Assembly: GCF_024713975.1 (NCBI RefSeq)
Contig: NC_091094.1
Location: forward strand, 12,819,001-12,883,000
Length of the DNA: 64,000 nucleotides
Direction of reading: 5' to 3'
Source: Paralichthys olivaceus
Taxonomy: Eukaryota > Chordata > Actinopteri > Pleuronectiformes > Paralichthyidae
Position numbers and translations under genes: made by a program. Below, piece after piece: positions 35,976 to 60,531 of this stretch. Position 1 is the first letter of the stretch. Each line of letters starts with the position of its first letter. The notes below the pieces were generated by a model. The model was not told the origin of the DNA and searched no databases. It saw only the letters and a program-made list of their open reading frames with translations.

Positions 35976-38900
35976 TCCTCAGATCGACAGGAAGAAGAAT
36001 TTATTGTGGATGAAATGTTTGGATCAGGGCTGCGAGAAATAATACATTTTTTGATCAATCATTTGGTCCCTTCAACATCAACAAATTATGTTTGATTTAA
36101 AAAAAATAATAGCAACAGAAATCTCACACTTGAGAAGATGGAATCATAAAATGTTTGGATTTCTGCTTGAACAAAAATCGAAATCAAATATCAAACCAAT
36201 CAATCAACTAGTCGATCAATTCATTACTTGCAGCCTTAGTGTGGTTTATGTTTCTGGATTTGCCTTCATCTTGCCAGTGTTCTTTTGTTATGTTTGATAA
36301 GAAATAACGAGCTTAATCTGTTTCATCACGTTAAAAGAAAAACTTACCAGTTTCACATCAAGTGTTTTAATGAGTTAGCCCTGATGTAGCCCTGTTAGAG
36401 AGTGGCATTCTGGGAAATGTACGATCTAGCATTTTCTGAAGCCATAAACCAATAAGAAAAGAAATGCCCCCCCCCCAGCTTTATTTTAAATGCAATACTA
36501 AATCACCAGGGAACCACTTAACAAAGAGTGCATTTTATTTATATATTTATCTTTATTTAAATAGTCTCAACATATGGCGTACAAGACTTCTAAAGCTGCA
36601 TCAAGCTACATATTTATTATTAACACCTCCTCAGATGACTTGTAGTTTTGTGAGAAGGAGGCTGTTGATCCCGCCGAGAATCAACAACTGCTGTTCCAAT
36701 TCTGTTTCAACGTTTTCACTTGTCACATACAAGGATCTACTTTAAATATGTAAATAAGGCTCATAGAACACATGAAATCAAAGAATTAATATGTTAAAAC
36801 AAATAAAATCTGCTGCAAGACACAAATTTGCTTAAATATAGCTGAGATTAATTTATGTAAAGTGTTTAATTTTAAAGTTCTGTCACCGTCTGTGTGATAA
36901 TGTCATTAATTGTCAGTTGTTGCCTTTTAAACAATGCATCCAGTCCTCGTTCAGAACACGTGAGTATATAACGTGATTCCACAGTTATTAAATGAGCAGT
37001 TCAGAGTTGACATTTCTGATAAAGCGAGTGACTTGCACTCGCACTAAGACTCGACGATCTACTGGTCGGCCCCTTCCCTTTGAAATCTAATTCCATTTTT
37101 CATGCTCACATTAACCCACTTCAAATACATTTGCTTTAGAGTTCAGAGTCCACTGCCTCTTAAATGGACTCCTACACTGACTGATGTCACATGATAGTTT
37201 TTTTGACAGCAACATTTACCACAAAGATTCAAAAAAGAAAGAAAGACAGAAATCAGCAGCTCGGGAGTCGTCATAATGTGTCGCAGGAAGCCGGTGATTA
37301 ATCATTCATCGTCAAAAATCATTTCACTACAGTTTCTCTTTTGAATCGATATTTTCTATTTGCTATCAGTCTCCTCTTGTGAAGTTCAAGTGTTACTGGA
37401 GATTTTGGGAAAAACTGTATCCAATGAGAGTGTTTGCTCCAAAGTTACTGATGATGGTGTGAAAGATCCTGACGTCTGCTGTGCATCATCTCACTGAGAT
37501 TAAATGTGTGATGTTATTAAATGTGTTTAAACTGTGAGCTGGCTGATTGTCCTTGTTCCGTTCACCTCGTGACCTTGATGGTTTATTCTCTTTTTTTCTC
37601 ACCAAAATAAAACCTCAGGGAGTAAATCTGTCATTGTTATAATAATGCTGCCGACCAATATTGACCATTTAAAACAAGGTTTATGTTGTTTTTCATGTTA
37701 AAGTGCATTTGTGTTAGACACCACTTAACAAAAAAATGGTGGCTATATAACTACGATGTTACCTCTTAGTTTCACTGGATGTATTTTCTGTATGATCAGT
37801 ATATGGTACATGGACACTCTCTGCTGGTTGTATATAATATTACACCATGTCAGGAATGGGAAGCTGCAAACTGTCAAGATGAACGGCCCCTGACTTTTAA
37901 AATCATTATGTGCACTAATGTTGCTCTTGAAGGTTTTTTTTTAGTAAAAGCAGTCTTTCAAATGAACATAATAACAATAATGTCACTAACTAAAGAAACT
38001 CAAATCCTGCAGAATGATAGATAAAATAAAATAGATTACTTCACCACTGTTCATCTTTAGTTTCTTAATGCATTTTATCTTTATTTTAGAATTTATCGTA
38101 TCTCTAAGAAACATCAACTGTCAGTACAACAGCTTCCTCTCAACGTTAAATATGCTTAAGCTTGTGTTTAAACTTGCTCAACTTTCTCAAAGTCAAGCCT
38201 GGACTTTCAGTAGTTACAACAGGCAGCAGCACCAGAGTCTTTGATTTAATTCATGTATTGTTAGTTTGTGGAAATTAGATTATTTAATATATGTTGAAAT
38301 GCAAATTTAAATCCTGACACTCGTCACCTTGTCTTACAGTGGTGACAAAATCAGCTTTTGATTAATTTAAAGTGAAGCAGCTTTGTCCACTGATCTCTGG
38401 TTTGGTGGTTCAACCCCTGGATCCACATGTCTGCATGTGTAAGTGTCTTTGGGAGACACTCTGGACAACACACTGCTTTTGAGAAACACCGTCTTAAAAT
38501 AATTAACTGTATTTATATAGCACCTTTCAGAACACAGTTACAATGTGTTTGACAAGTTAAAAATGAAAAATTAAAGACAAACGAACAAAACAATTAAAAG
38601 CAGTTGGAAGATCACACAACTTTAGAGTAGAAATACAAGGATGAAAATATCTTTGGTCTCGGTCCCTTCTGCCTCGGAGCCGGGGTCATCACTTTTGTGT
38701 GTCCTCCAGGAAACACCTCTGTTGTCGTCCATGCTATTTGGATATGTAGTGTTGCATTTATTCGTAGTGATGAAGATGTTTTTTACCTGCTAGTTTTTCT
38801 ATATTTTTCTTAAGCTGCAATGTTTCTCACAGTGGCCACCGAACTATATTTATCATAACAACCCGCCTGACCAGTTTTGCAGCTCTTCAGGCATGTGGAA

Positions 38901-39569
38901 AGTTCAGCTGCTGATCAGGATCAGTGGGTTGGATGCTGGCTAATGCCGGATTTATCTTTTTTGTGCTTGGTTTTCACAGCCTAAAATAAGGGTTTTTTTT
39001 TTTATAATTCGATTTCTCATTTAATTCAGTGCTTTGTTTCTTATCAGATTGTGTCTCTATGAATATTATTTTGGTTTTAATGTCATTTTTATCAACTATA
39101 GTCTTGTAGATTTACAAAAGAAATATATGCACATGGAAAACTTTGATAACTGAAACAGATTCTTTAAAGCTTTTTATTTAATTTACTCACTTAGATTGAA
39201 ATGTGAGTTTTGTTTCTGCTCCTTGTGACCCTTCTCCCCCAGGTCACATTTGCATTTGCACTTCAGAAACAATGGTGCTTCTGAATCTCATTTTCTGTTG
39301 CTGGGATCCTGTTTTAACAGCATCTTAAGAGAAAAAGTGAGAAACTTGATCATCTTTTTCACCTTGTGTTTTCGTAGGCTACCGCCTCCTTTTTTTTATT
39401 GCAGGAGAAAGAGGGCTGCAACTTTTTTTGCATATCCAAACACTTGAACAGGTTCAGGATCAGGGAGTGTCTTAACACATGAGATGTCTCACAAAGGCTC
39501 TGCCGCATTTCGGGTGTGCTTCATACCTTTTCCTCTCATGTGGAAAGAAGTATCTGATTTGTTGCAGAT
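35976..39569. other. 3' UTR of the membrane-protein gene and spacer to fam3d
   Basis: No further coding exon is seen. Candidate polyadenylation hexamers for the upstream gene are AATAAA at 36802-36807 and 37606-37611. A fish-type repeat starting GTATTTATATAGCACCTTTC lies at about 38506-38590. The remainder is AT-rich unique sequence. Confidence 0.6.
38498..38590. repeat. Teleost 'tttatatagcacctttca'-type repeat fragment
   Basis: TTTATATAGCACCTTTCAGA followed by CACAGTTACAATGTGTTTGA is a recognisable fish repeat start. It is short, and its class is not determined. Confidence 0.55.
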
Positions 39570-41902
39570 ATGAAGTACCAAGGTAAGAGTTTTACTGTAT
39601 TTAAAAACAGGTCATTTTACAAGTTATGTTTTGACCCTTGTCTGTTTATTTGTTTGTTTGTGTGTGGGAGGTACATTCTAATTGGTTGATCATTAATCTT
39701 TATGGTTGACAGTTGTTTTGTATCCTGTGGCTGGAATTGTTTTCCTCCTACTTATATGGGGAATTGCTTCATTTGATGTCCAGGATAAATCAACAAAATA
39801 TTTTGGTGAGATCTTTTTTTTCATGTTTAAACTACAATTTATTACTTATTTTCTTAATTCAGATTTAACTATAGTACTGTCTCCATTCTTTCAGGACTTT
39901 ATGAAAAAGATCGAGTGAAACTAAAGACGGTGGAAGGTAAGTCAAATGTTTGAATGTTTTGCGTGAGACGGTTACTTAAACTGTAGGTTCAGACTCTATG
40001 GGAGAAAGTCAGAACCACAACACACAGGGAAATAATGTGATTAAGTATTTAAATCACATTATTTAAATGTGATTTAAAAACTACTTGTTGGGGGGGGGGG
40101 GCAGCGTGGCAGAGTGAAACTGGCTGAACATGATAAACTGAACAGGTGAGTAAGGACGATACAAAGGAAGCGATCGAATAAAAAAAACAAATTGGCATAG
40201 TTCCATGACAAGTTAGGTCGGTCTAGAGCAGAAGTCCCTGAATTGAGGTGAAACTAGGCTGAGGGGTATTTTGAACAGACTGATTCCAACAGATCAATGA
40301 GATAGATAAGACAAGATAAGGCCCGATTGTGTGGACAAGAGGCCAGGAGTCACAGCCTGCAGCAGCCAGCAGCACACGCTAACAACCTCCCTGACAGCAT
40401 TATGTGGAACATACTCCTAGATTCCTCTCAGCAACCAACTTCCTACAAGAACAGAAATGTCTTTCCTTCTCTCTCATCTGCCTTTTTAGAGCTTGCTACT
40501 GCCAGGTCAAAGTGTGGCGTCTCCAAACTCTGTGGGCCAGGTCACTATGCCTTCCATATCCGGAGTGGAGCAGCTAATACAGTCGGGCCAAAGATCTGTT
40601 TTGAGGGTAAAATGTACGTGTTACTGTATTAGTACCTGAATGAACCAAAGATCGAGATTATCAGCTCTGAAGGGAAACTAAACCTTATCATTATATCCAC
40701 AGGATCATGAGTGAGGTGCACAATAACGTGGGGATTGGTCTGAACGTTGTGGTGGTAAATGGTGAGTAAAATTCTCTCTGATACCTCATCAATACACTGA
40801 AGAACAGATCTATACAGAACTGGAGTTAATGTTTCACCCCAGTGTTTGTTGGTTGGTCGGTTTGGATATTACCCAAGAAAGAACCCAGGATCCAGGATTT
40901 ATTTGAAAAAATGTTAGATCTTGATGAAACCTGGACATGTTTAGGGGACTGATAATGAAAGTGTGTGTGCAATTAATTCAGATCCAAATAAAAATCCAGT
41001 GAATTTAAATGTAGTTTCTCATAAAGGCAGAGTTAGGCAGAGTGTCCTTCTAGTCAAAAGTGTTTATTCGATGGTGAATGTGCAAAACATCAAAAAATAA
41101 AATGTAACATAAGTTGGTCAAACTCCATCTACTCCTGAAGATCATGTGATGTGAGCAAAAGCTCCTGAACAGCCATATTTAAGGACCTTGACATTCTTAA
41201 CCTGGCTTTTCCTCCTCAGGTAAAACTGGAGATGTGGAGAACATTCGCCTTCTTAATGGAAGTAAGAGTTTTATTTCATTCAATCTCACTTCTGTTTTCC
41301 ATTCTAACGTTTCTTGGTGATTTTCACAGTCATGAATTTTATTATTATTATTGTTAATATGAATTACTCTAATGAAAGGCCCACAAGAGGTCCTGGCATT
41401 CCTGAACGACATTAAACCTGGGATGATTTTATTGGCTGCCACTTATGATAATGCAAATGGGTGAGTCAGAAACTCAGTGATTCAAACTGTTAAATCTGTT
41501 TATGTCATATCACACTATCCCACCAATTCTGTTCTTCTGTGGCAGAATGTCAAAAGAGATCAGGGAGTTTTTCACTGCACTCGGGAGCTCTAAGGTCAAG
41601 TCTTTAAATACTCGAGACAACTGGGTGTTTGCAGCGAGAACGGGGACGCCAAAAACAGTGCATTTTGAGCAGGTCAGTAATCCTGTTCCCTGCAGTTTGA
41701 TTTGTTCTGTTTGTGTTTTAAAATATGCCAAAATGGGAAGAAAAAGACACAATGTAAAAAATGAAATGTCGTCTTCTCCGTTTCCTGTCAGCTAAACGTT
41801 AATGAGGAGACAAAAAACCTTTATGAGGGATGGCCAGAAACAGCGGAGACAGAAGGCTGCTTCTCAAGTTCCGTTGGACAACAAAACTTGCCTGAAGTCT
41901 GA
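39570..41902 (+). CDS. fam3d: FAM3 family secreted protein, FAM3D-like
   Basis: Nine coding exons join in phase to 230 aa: 39570-39582, 39713-39805, 39895-39936, 40490-40613, 40703-40761, 41220-41261, 41379-41460, 41546-41672, 41792-41902. Residues about 5-23 (VVLYPVAGIVFLLLIWGIA) form the signal peptide/anchor. Residues about 57-222 form the FAM3/ILEI globular fold. Family blocks are KCGVSKLC, HIRSGAANTVGPKICFE, MIMSEVHNNVGIGLNVVVVN, RDNWVF and LYEGWPE. Four cysteines (58, 64, 86, 217) sit where the family forms two conserved disulfides. FAM3 proteins are secreted cytokine-like or metabolic factors; mammalian FAM3D is gut-associated. The length is close to human FAM3D (224 aa). The choice of the D paralogue rests mainly on adjacency to cfap20dc, as in mammals. 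The start was chosen as the only ATG giving the hydrophobic leader in frame. Confidence 0.92.
40048..40078. repeat. Small AT-rich hairpin in fam3d intron 3
   Basis: The 13-bp arms TTTAAATCACATT and AATGTGATTTAAA are separated by 5 nt. A poly-G run follows at about 40090-40101. No function is apparent. Confidence 0.7.
40831..40990 (+). repeat. Degenerate teleost repeat, family copy B
   Basis: This copy shows AAGAAAGAACCCAGGATCCA, GGATTTATTTG, GATCTTGATGAAACCTGGAC and a 'ttaggggactgataatg' block. It is a partial copy of the family also seen at 34398, 49716 and 52775, and lies in fam3d intron 5. Confidence 0.6.
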
Positions 41903-42027
41903 TTCGATGAACGGCAGGAGAAGACGTCTGCATTCTTGTTTTTTATCATTTGACCCTTAAGACCATTGAGAGTAGTCGCTGGTAGTTAAATCCCCAGTCT
42001 TTCCTGTCAAAATGAAATGTACTGATG

Positions 42028-42033
42028 AATAAA
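42028..42033 (+). terminator. Polyadenylation signal for fam3d
   Basis: AATAAA lies 126 nt after the fam3d stop codon. Confidence 0.75.
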
Positions 42034-45000
42034 CATTATTTGATTCAATTAATGTTGTTTTTGATCTCTGCTACTTTTAGCAGAGATCAGCTTTAGCTTT
42101 TATCTGACATGTCTGTTTTTCTTGTCGTGGTATGCTTCTCCATTTCACCTTGAAGATCCAGGAGGACTCAGAATCTCTTTATTAATTCACTCATTTAAAA
42201 AGTAAGAGTACTGAAGTATCATCAGCAAAAAGTAAAGTTACAAAAATAAAAGTACACATTGTGCAATAAAATGTCCCTGGTGTCATTATTATTACAATAA
42301 CATGTCCATTAGATGTTTAGCAATGTCTCAAAAGTCTGAATCTGACAACAAATCTTTATGTAAAAATGATTTCTTCTCAACCATGTGAGAAGTTTCCATT
42401 GCATTAAATCAATTGAATCTGTTCTCCAGGGTTCTCCACAATAAAACATGTTTTTTTAAATGAACTGTCATAAACATATCATAAACAGTATATACTGTAT
42501 AACATCATACTGAGGCATACATTTTTGTATTCCTGCCTCTGTTTTCTCTTTGTGTTTCCTCCTAAAGGCAGAGAATTCTTGAATCAAATGCAAACAAAGT
42601 CTTTAAAAAATTGCCTTGCCAACTGTGGAGAGTCTTGTGCCTCTGAGACTGTTTATCCCATCACGTCCTATTAATTCTTCTCCGCACAGTCTCCGAAGTG
42701 TGAGATTTAGCCAAACAGCAGGACTCTCTGCTCATCAACCAAACAGCAGCAGACTTAGACTTGTCATCTCTAATGCCTCATGTTGTTTTACAAGCGTTTG
42801 CTGTTTTAAACTCAGCTGAATAGAGATGAAACTTTTATACAATTATCACGTTATTGCAGATTTTTTTGCAACTAATGCAAATGCAACATTGAACGTTATC
42901 ATCCTGTGATCATGCTGAGAGCACATATAGAAGTTTAACACCGTTTTTGATCATGACTAAGGTGTTAACGTGTCAAACAGGATGTGGGATTGGCTCGGGT
43001 AGCAGGTGTCATTAGTGTTCCCACTCCCTGCCCACTACCAGGATCCTGCTCCTGTGTGGGTGTGTGGGTGTGATATAAATGCTACAATGATATGGGTCTC
43101 TGTCAGGTTGTCCTGCAGTCAGTCAGTCAGCAGAGGGCAGTGCAGACATCGTTTCTGACACTGAAATTCAAGTTTAACCTTCTGCACCAAATACTTTTAT
43201 ACATGTGTGAGTTTCATTAGTATTAACACAACTTAAAGTCATCATAGGGATAACTTCAAAGTTTTTGGTTCGACCATTGGCAGTTTTTTACCAATCGATT
43301 GTCCCCTGAGGCTTTTTATCTGTAGGTAAACATGCCAGTCAGAGATATATACTCTCATCATATGTTTCGCAATTAAAATATCAAGTTGTCAAGGATCCTG
43401 AAACCAAAGCAGTCAAATAAATCCATACATTATTTCTCCCAGCTGACAGTGGGAGACAGGCGGGGCCTACATACAGAGACAAACACCCACTTATACTCTC
43501 ACCCACAGTCAACTTGCACACTCATTTTTAGAACAGGTCTGCAGGCTACTCATGTGGTCCTTGGGGGCTACCTGGTGCCCGCGGGCAAAGTGTTGGTGAC
43601 CCCTGATCTAACCTATAGGAGGAAGCCAGAGAACCTGGAGAGTACATGCAGGATCCACACTGAACAGAGATTTGAACCTTCTTGCTGTGCAGACCATTAC
43701 CTCACTGTGCCACTCTCCCTTTGAACTGTGGTAGATCATAAACAGAAAGTGGCACAAAAATACTCAAGTGAAGAATGGGTGTCTGAAAATTACAGTACAG
43801 TGTAATACATGCATTTGATGATATTCCACCCCTGTTTTTATTGACTCTTATTCTGTGAGAAAAATGTGTCACATCTCAATAATCTTTCTCCACAGCTGGA
43901 GAGAGAGAGGAGAGAGAGCAAAGAGGACAGCAGCATGATGCAGGAGAGGAAAAGTAAAGTGACGGTTATTATTCATGACTTCATGTTTTCTGTTGACTGT
44001 CAGCACCGTGGACTAGTGGCAGTAAGTGATGAGGTGGCGAGAGACAGGAATTCTCTTCACTGTCAGAGCTTCAGTATCCTTTGTTAAAAACCTGGTCAAC
44101 AAATAGAAAACAGAACAGGTGCAAGAAAAATGATCTGTTGTATGTCAGACATTAAAGAGTGTGTGAATGAAACATAAATGTATGTTTTCACCTGAAAACA
44201 TGCAGCAAGTGTCATATGAAATATACTTAACGAATACCTTTATATTTTAATACAATCATTAATTGTCGTCATTTCTAACTTTCTAGTTTACATTAGTGCA
44301 GTTTGGGCTCCATTGCTTTAATAAATCCTGTTAACATTTGATGTATAACTCAGTGTCTATGACTCTCAATGGTTTTATTTGTATTTGTATGTTTGTATAT
44401 GATGTATTGTAAGAAAGGCACCATGAAATTGAATGTATATTATTATTATTATTATTTACATATTTACAATCATTGATTTCTGCTTATTGCTCACTTGGCA
44501 TGACAAGAGAAGAAATATGTAATTCATTTATAGGTACTTTTGATAAAAGTATTAAGGTGACATTTTCATATAAATGTTGTTTTGGAGGTAAGCTGTAACC
44601 TGCACAATTTGCATGTTTGAGTTGATTCCGCCTGTAATTCTTTACAAACCACTGTGTGTTTTCTGTGTAATTTACATCTAAAATACAGTTTTTTGCATAA
44701 CGACAGAACACACAATGCATAGACAAGGAAGTTTTATTTTATTTCTTGCAATCATAACTCTGTGGGTACAAATCATTGTATTTTCTTGTTCAATAACCCA
44801 TGATGCATTGCATCCATACATTTGTAGCTCAAAACAGCTTTTACAAAAAAGGATATACAATATATACTTATATTTATATATATAATATACATGTGTTTCT
44901 TTATGCATTTAGATGTGTTTGCAATGGGTAAAATAAGCATTAAAAAAACAGCCAGGTGGAAACAAATCCCATCTAAGATTCAACACAAGGTTGTTACCAA

Positions 45001-45800
45001 ACAAACAAATCAAAGCCAAGTTATCAAAGTCATCAATATTGGCTAGCTAACAGTTAACATGAAGCCCTTCACACACAGTTTGCATATTTTCCACAATTAC
45101 AGTCGTGATTGCCCTCTTTTACTCTACTATGGACCTACACGTCTCAATGACAGATTTGGGGGAATTGATTGTAATGTCGGAAACAAAACGTCATGGACTG
45201 GTTCTCTTATACTACAGTATAATGTCATGGCATACCTTAAATCAATATGGTATGATGTGATTGATATCAGGATTGAAGTCATTTTAGCTTGTTGTCTTAT
45301 CCTTTTTTCTAATTATATCTCTTTCAGATTTCTCCATCTGAGGACAACATATCTGAGTCTACAGTCATTCCCACTTCCCTGTATGGCTTTAGTACTGTTG
45401 TCCTTTTACTCAGATGGACAGGTGATGTTTCCAGCACAATCGTTATTAATATTATTATTATTTTTCATGTTTTGTACTGTGGCTGGCACATGTTTTAAAT
45501 CAGGATATGTGTGACTTGAGAGATACTACAAAAGCAAATGGCGAAAAAGTAGAAAGAGATATCTGAGTTAAAAATGAACATAGTACAGGAGACATGTCAC
45601 TCAGGTAGAGACTTGACCATCACAGTCAATGCAAATGATAAGTCCACTGTGCTGTGTTGTACTTAGTCAACAACGTTACTTCTGGTGTTACTCACTTCAC
45701 ATTATATAGCTCAATATTACAGTATTACATCTTTTTTTTCTCAATACAACAATAATAATAATCATGTGTGTTTATACTTATTGATCATCATTCATGTAAA
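42034..45800. other. Spacer between fam3d and the camk1/mini-gene region
   Basis: No supported gene is seen. The spacer contains a CTCF-like motif at 43127-43145 and a reverse-oriented repeat at about 43440-43724. The AT-rich part from about 44720 upward may be the long 3' UTR of camk1 on the minus strand. The minus-strand hexamer AATAAA (TTTATT on +) occurs near 44735. Confidence 0.5.
43440..43724 (-). repeat. Degenerate LINE-tail-type repeat (reverse strand)
   Basis: GGAGGAAGCCAGAGAACCTG, AGTACATGCAGGATCCACAC, GATTTGAACCTTCTTGCTGT and CTCACTGTGCCACTCTCCC are diverged blocks of a repeat very common in fish. A copy in the opposite orientation is present at 54620-54879. Confidence 0.65.
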
Positions 45801-46000
45801 CATATTAAACCAGGTCATGCAAACAGTAGACCAAAACTTCTTCCACTAGAGGTGCACAGCACAGAGCAGGCGGAGCTCCCAGACTGAGATCCCTCTGACT
45901 CAGCGTGAGACGGGCCCCAGCCAGGACCACAGACTGACAGCCGGCTGGATAGTTCGAAACTCGTCAGGGACAGAACAGGGAGGATGAGCGAGACGTGAAC

Positions 46001-46339
46001 ATGATCTGTTTTCTTCCCCCTGCACAGTGGATTCTCTGCATCTTCACAGTTACTCTCCTTTGTCTAGAGAGGAAGGTAAGATTCACATCTTTTCACCAAC
46101 TAACAGGGATCTCAGTTTGAGCCTCTGGTAACGAAACAGCCATAAAACAAAACAAAAGAAGTCTTCTTATTTGAAGTTTTCCCCCCCGACAGAAGCATGC
46201 ACACACTCCAGGTCAGTCTTCACAAACCCAGTCTGAGCCAGAATATAGAGTCCACACCCCCAAGATGCACATATACCCCCCGACTTTCAAGTATCTCCTT
46301 TTCCAAAAAAGGTTTAAAACAAAAGGACCAGATACTTAA
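46001..46339 (+). CDS. Candidate secreted peptide precursor, two exons, 73 aa
   Basis: Exon 1 is 46001-46075, with a strong donor AAG|GTAAGA. Exon 2 is 46193-46339, with acceptor TTTTCCCCCCCGACAG. The first 25 residues, MICFLPPAQWILCIFTVTLL plus CLERK, look like a signal peptide. The next 48 residues contain no cysteine, are rich in H/P/Q/S/T, and carry basic sites RKK at the exon junction and KR near the end (YLLFQKRFK). They bracket a possible 37-residue peptide ending MHIYPPTFKYLLFQ. A TATTAAA box at 45803-45809 and AATAAA at 46528-46533 complete a compact gene-like unit. I do not recognise the peptide. It lies antisense to, and beyond, the camk1 stop, so it may fall in that gene's 3' UTR. 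It could be chance: the frame is short, and no homologue is known to me. Confidence 0.4.
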
Positions 46340-46527
46340 ACACTTAATAATGAGTGAATAATGAATCATTTAACAAAATGAGGGAAAAAAAGTGACCAAT
46401 AGAAGAAGTAGTACTGAAGAAGTACTGGGCAGGTAGAAGTGGAAGTGAAGACATGACGTGAGACCTGTTTTACTTAACAGCTGGACTGGGTGAGTGGCTG
46501 GACTGAGTCACATTGACGGGTAAAGTG

Positions 46528-46533
46528 AATAAA
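46528..46533 (+). terminator. Polyadenylation signal for the candidate peptide gene
   Basis: AATAAA lies 189 nt after the stop codon of the candidate 73-aa precursor. It is followed about 110 nt later by a long GT tract, which could serve as a downstream GU-rich element only if cleavage were displaced; this is weak support. Confidence 0.35.
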
Positions 46534-46643
46534 GACATGCAGGAGTAGCTTTCAGCCCTCTTTCCCTTTTTTAAAGTGTCCCCCTCTTCTTTGTGCCCTG
46601 TCTGGCCAGATATCTGGAGAGAGCTGACAGTAGTGTGACATGT

Positions 46644-46646
<3 letters not shown>

Positions 46647-46704
<58 letters not shown>
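46647..46704. repeat. (GT)n microsatellite
   Basis: A nearly pure GT tract of about 58 bp between the candidate peptide gene and the camk1 terminal exon. Confidence 0.95.
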
Positions 46705-46707
<3 letters not shown>

Positions 46708-47220
46708 TGTGTGTGGGCCGGATGGATGTAGGCGTGCAGTAATTGTGATCAGAGGTAGACGTGACAGATAATGCCAGGACATAAATAATGGAGGTGACTT
46801 CCTTTGGGCCACTGCCTCATCTTTGATTAGGACTCCAGAGGTTTTGATGCTTCCTGATGGTAACATCCAGAGGGACCGGTTGTGATGTACATGTTGCCGA
46901 GTGACCACTGTCTGCTCTGGCTACGCAAAGGACAACTACATGTTAGGTTGCTATGAAAGGGGGGTTATTTCAGGATCATGCAGGCAGGCCCTTTTAAGAA
47001 AAACTAACTCTGTCCTTTTGGAGCAGCCTCGAGAACTTTTTTGGGGGACAAAGACTTATAATGTGTTTCTCTTCATCATAACAGAGGCCTGCTAGCTGTG
47101 GGCCTACTCTGGTGGGACACAGCCTGATAACTACTCTGCATTCCTGGCCAGACTGGGCAGGCGGGCGGGCTCTGGGCGCTCCGGGGATTACAATGTCAGC
47201 ATGGCGATGGAAGGTTGTGC

Positions 47221-59037
<11,817 letters not shown>

Positions 59038-59199
59038 TCTACAACGCTGATCGGATTCGCCACACTACAGCTACAGGGAGAAAAGGAGAGAAGAAAAAAC
59101 ATTGTACTGACCCACGGTTTGCAAAATTAAGCACTGAAATAAATAAATATTGATCTGGACAATGGCTGGATAAACTGAATGGAGCATTTTTTATTGAAG

Positions 59200-59405
59200 A
59201 AAACATTGGCTCAGGAGGTGGGTTGTCCACTAACCAGAGGATTGGTGATTTGATCCCAGGCCTATGCAGTATAACACATGATAACATGGGCAAGATGCTG
59301 AACCCAAAAACTGTGTGTGTGATAGAAGAAGTGCAGCATTGAGTAGCTCTGTATGAATGTGTGTGTGAATGGGTGAATTTGGCTTGTATAGTCTAAAGCC
59401 CTTTG
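59200..59405 (+). repeat. SINE-like repeat with B-box-like motif
   Basis: TTGTCCACTAACCAGAGGAT and GATTTGATCCCAGGCC, which resembles a tRNA-type B box, precede GGGCAAGATGCTGAACCC and GTATGAATGTGTGTGTGAAT. They end near GTCTAAAGCCCTTTGAATGT. This is a common fish SINE-like arrangement. It lies between the first coding exon and the proposed non-coding exon of camk1. Confidence 0.65.
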
Positions 59406-60531
59406 AATGTAGAGAAGAACTATGTGAACACAATGCATTCCCCTCAAGACAACACAGCATCTCATCGGAATGAGTTTTTAACCACTTTCTGACTAACATC
59501 ACTCCAGCAACACAACAACACAATAACAGACACACAACTTCAGTTGAAATATTGCAACACAATGACTCCAGCACTGTTTATTTCATTGAGAGCATTCGGG
59601 CTGCGAGTGACAGTCTGCCTCTGCAACAGTTCAATTGATCCAATACAGTTTGGCAGGCCGATGTGACTGTTGCCTTCAGTCATTAAATAAACCATTGATT
59701 TTCTGATCAAGTGCTTTGTGTGTGTTACAGCACCTCATGCGTGTGTTGTCCAAAAGCACTAAAGTAAAAACCTGAAGCAGTGGAGGGGCCTTGAGCTGCA
59801 GGTTCATATTAGGCGCTTGCTCCTGAGAGACATGGGGGGTAAATTAGAAAATATAACTTCTATAAGGCAGAGCAGAAACATTGAATAAAAAAATTAGCTT
59901 GCACACTGATTAACCTGCAGTGCAAGGGGGACTACTTGCTTATTTGCTGACATTGTCTTGTACAATGAATAGCAACGAATAGCATCTTGAAAGTGGGACA
60001 AACAGTGCAGCAGAGCTAAGAAGAGGGACCATGCCTACCGTCGCAAAAACAGACGCATGGTCAGTGGAGGCAGATACCAGCTGGGGGGGGGGGGGACTCG
60101 TGCTATATTTAACATCGGAAGCCTTACACATTCAAGGCTTCTCTGAAGAAAGAAAAATGATCTGCATATACAACACTGGCGCAAACCGTATCCCTCATCT
60201 GATGACCTGCTCTGCGTAAAGGCTGCAGGGCGTGAATGACAAATCTGGAGGATGAATGGGAATTAAAAATATATTTTGCTGGTGCAATACGTCTGCAATA
60301 ATGAAATCTTTTTTTTTATGGTTCATGTAAAAGTTGCGGGAGAAAGAAGAAGGCGGAGTGGGTGTGCGAGCTGCGGCGCTCAGCTCAAGGGTATATGGCA
60401 GTCAGATGAAATGAAGGCAGCATCCTTTAGGTTGGATCCGGAGGCTGCACACAAGTCCGATTGCTTAAAGGAGAACAATCCGCTTTGCATTGCAGGTAAA
60501 CGGAGAAATAAGAGGGAAAATATCAACCTAC

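Noticed and set aside
40703..40761. fam3d exon 4 donor placed at GAG|GGTAAA
   Set aside because: That donor puts an immediate stop in the next exon. Using AT|GTACGT (40613) restores the family sequence FEGKMIMSEV.
45059..45514. 151-codon + strand open frame with hydrophobic stretches
   Set aside because: AT-rich, no recognisable domain, no upstream promoter or splice context. It lies where the camk1 3' UTR probably runs on the other strand. Treated as chance, though it is long for such sequence.
46552..46908. 118-codon minus strand frame with Thr-His repeat
   Set aside because: Created by the (GT)n tract. No splice phase connecting it to camk1, whose stop lies upstream at 47221.
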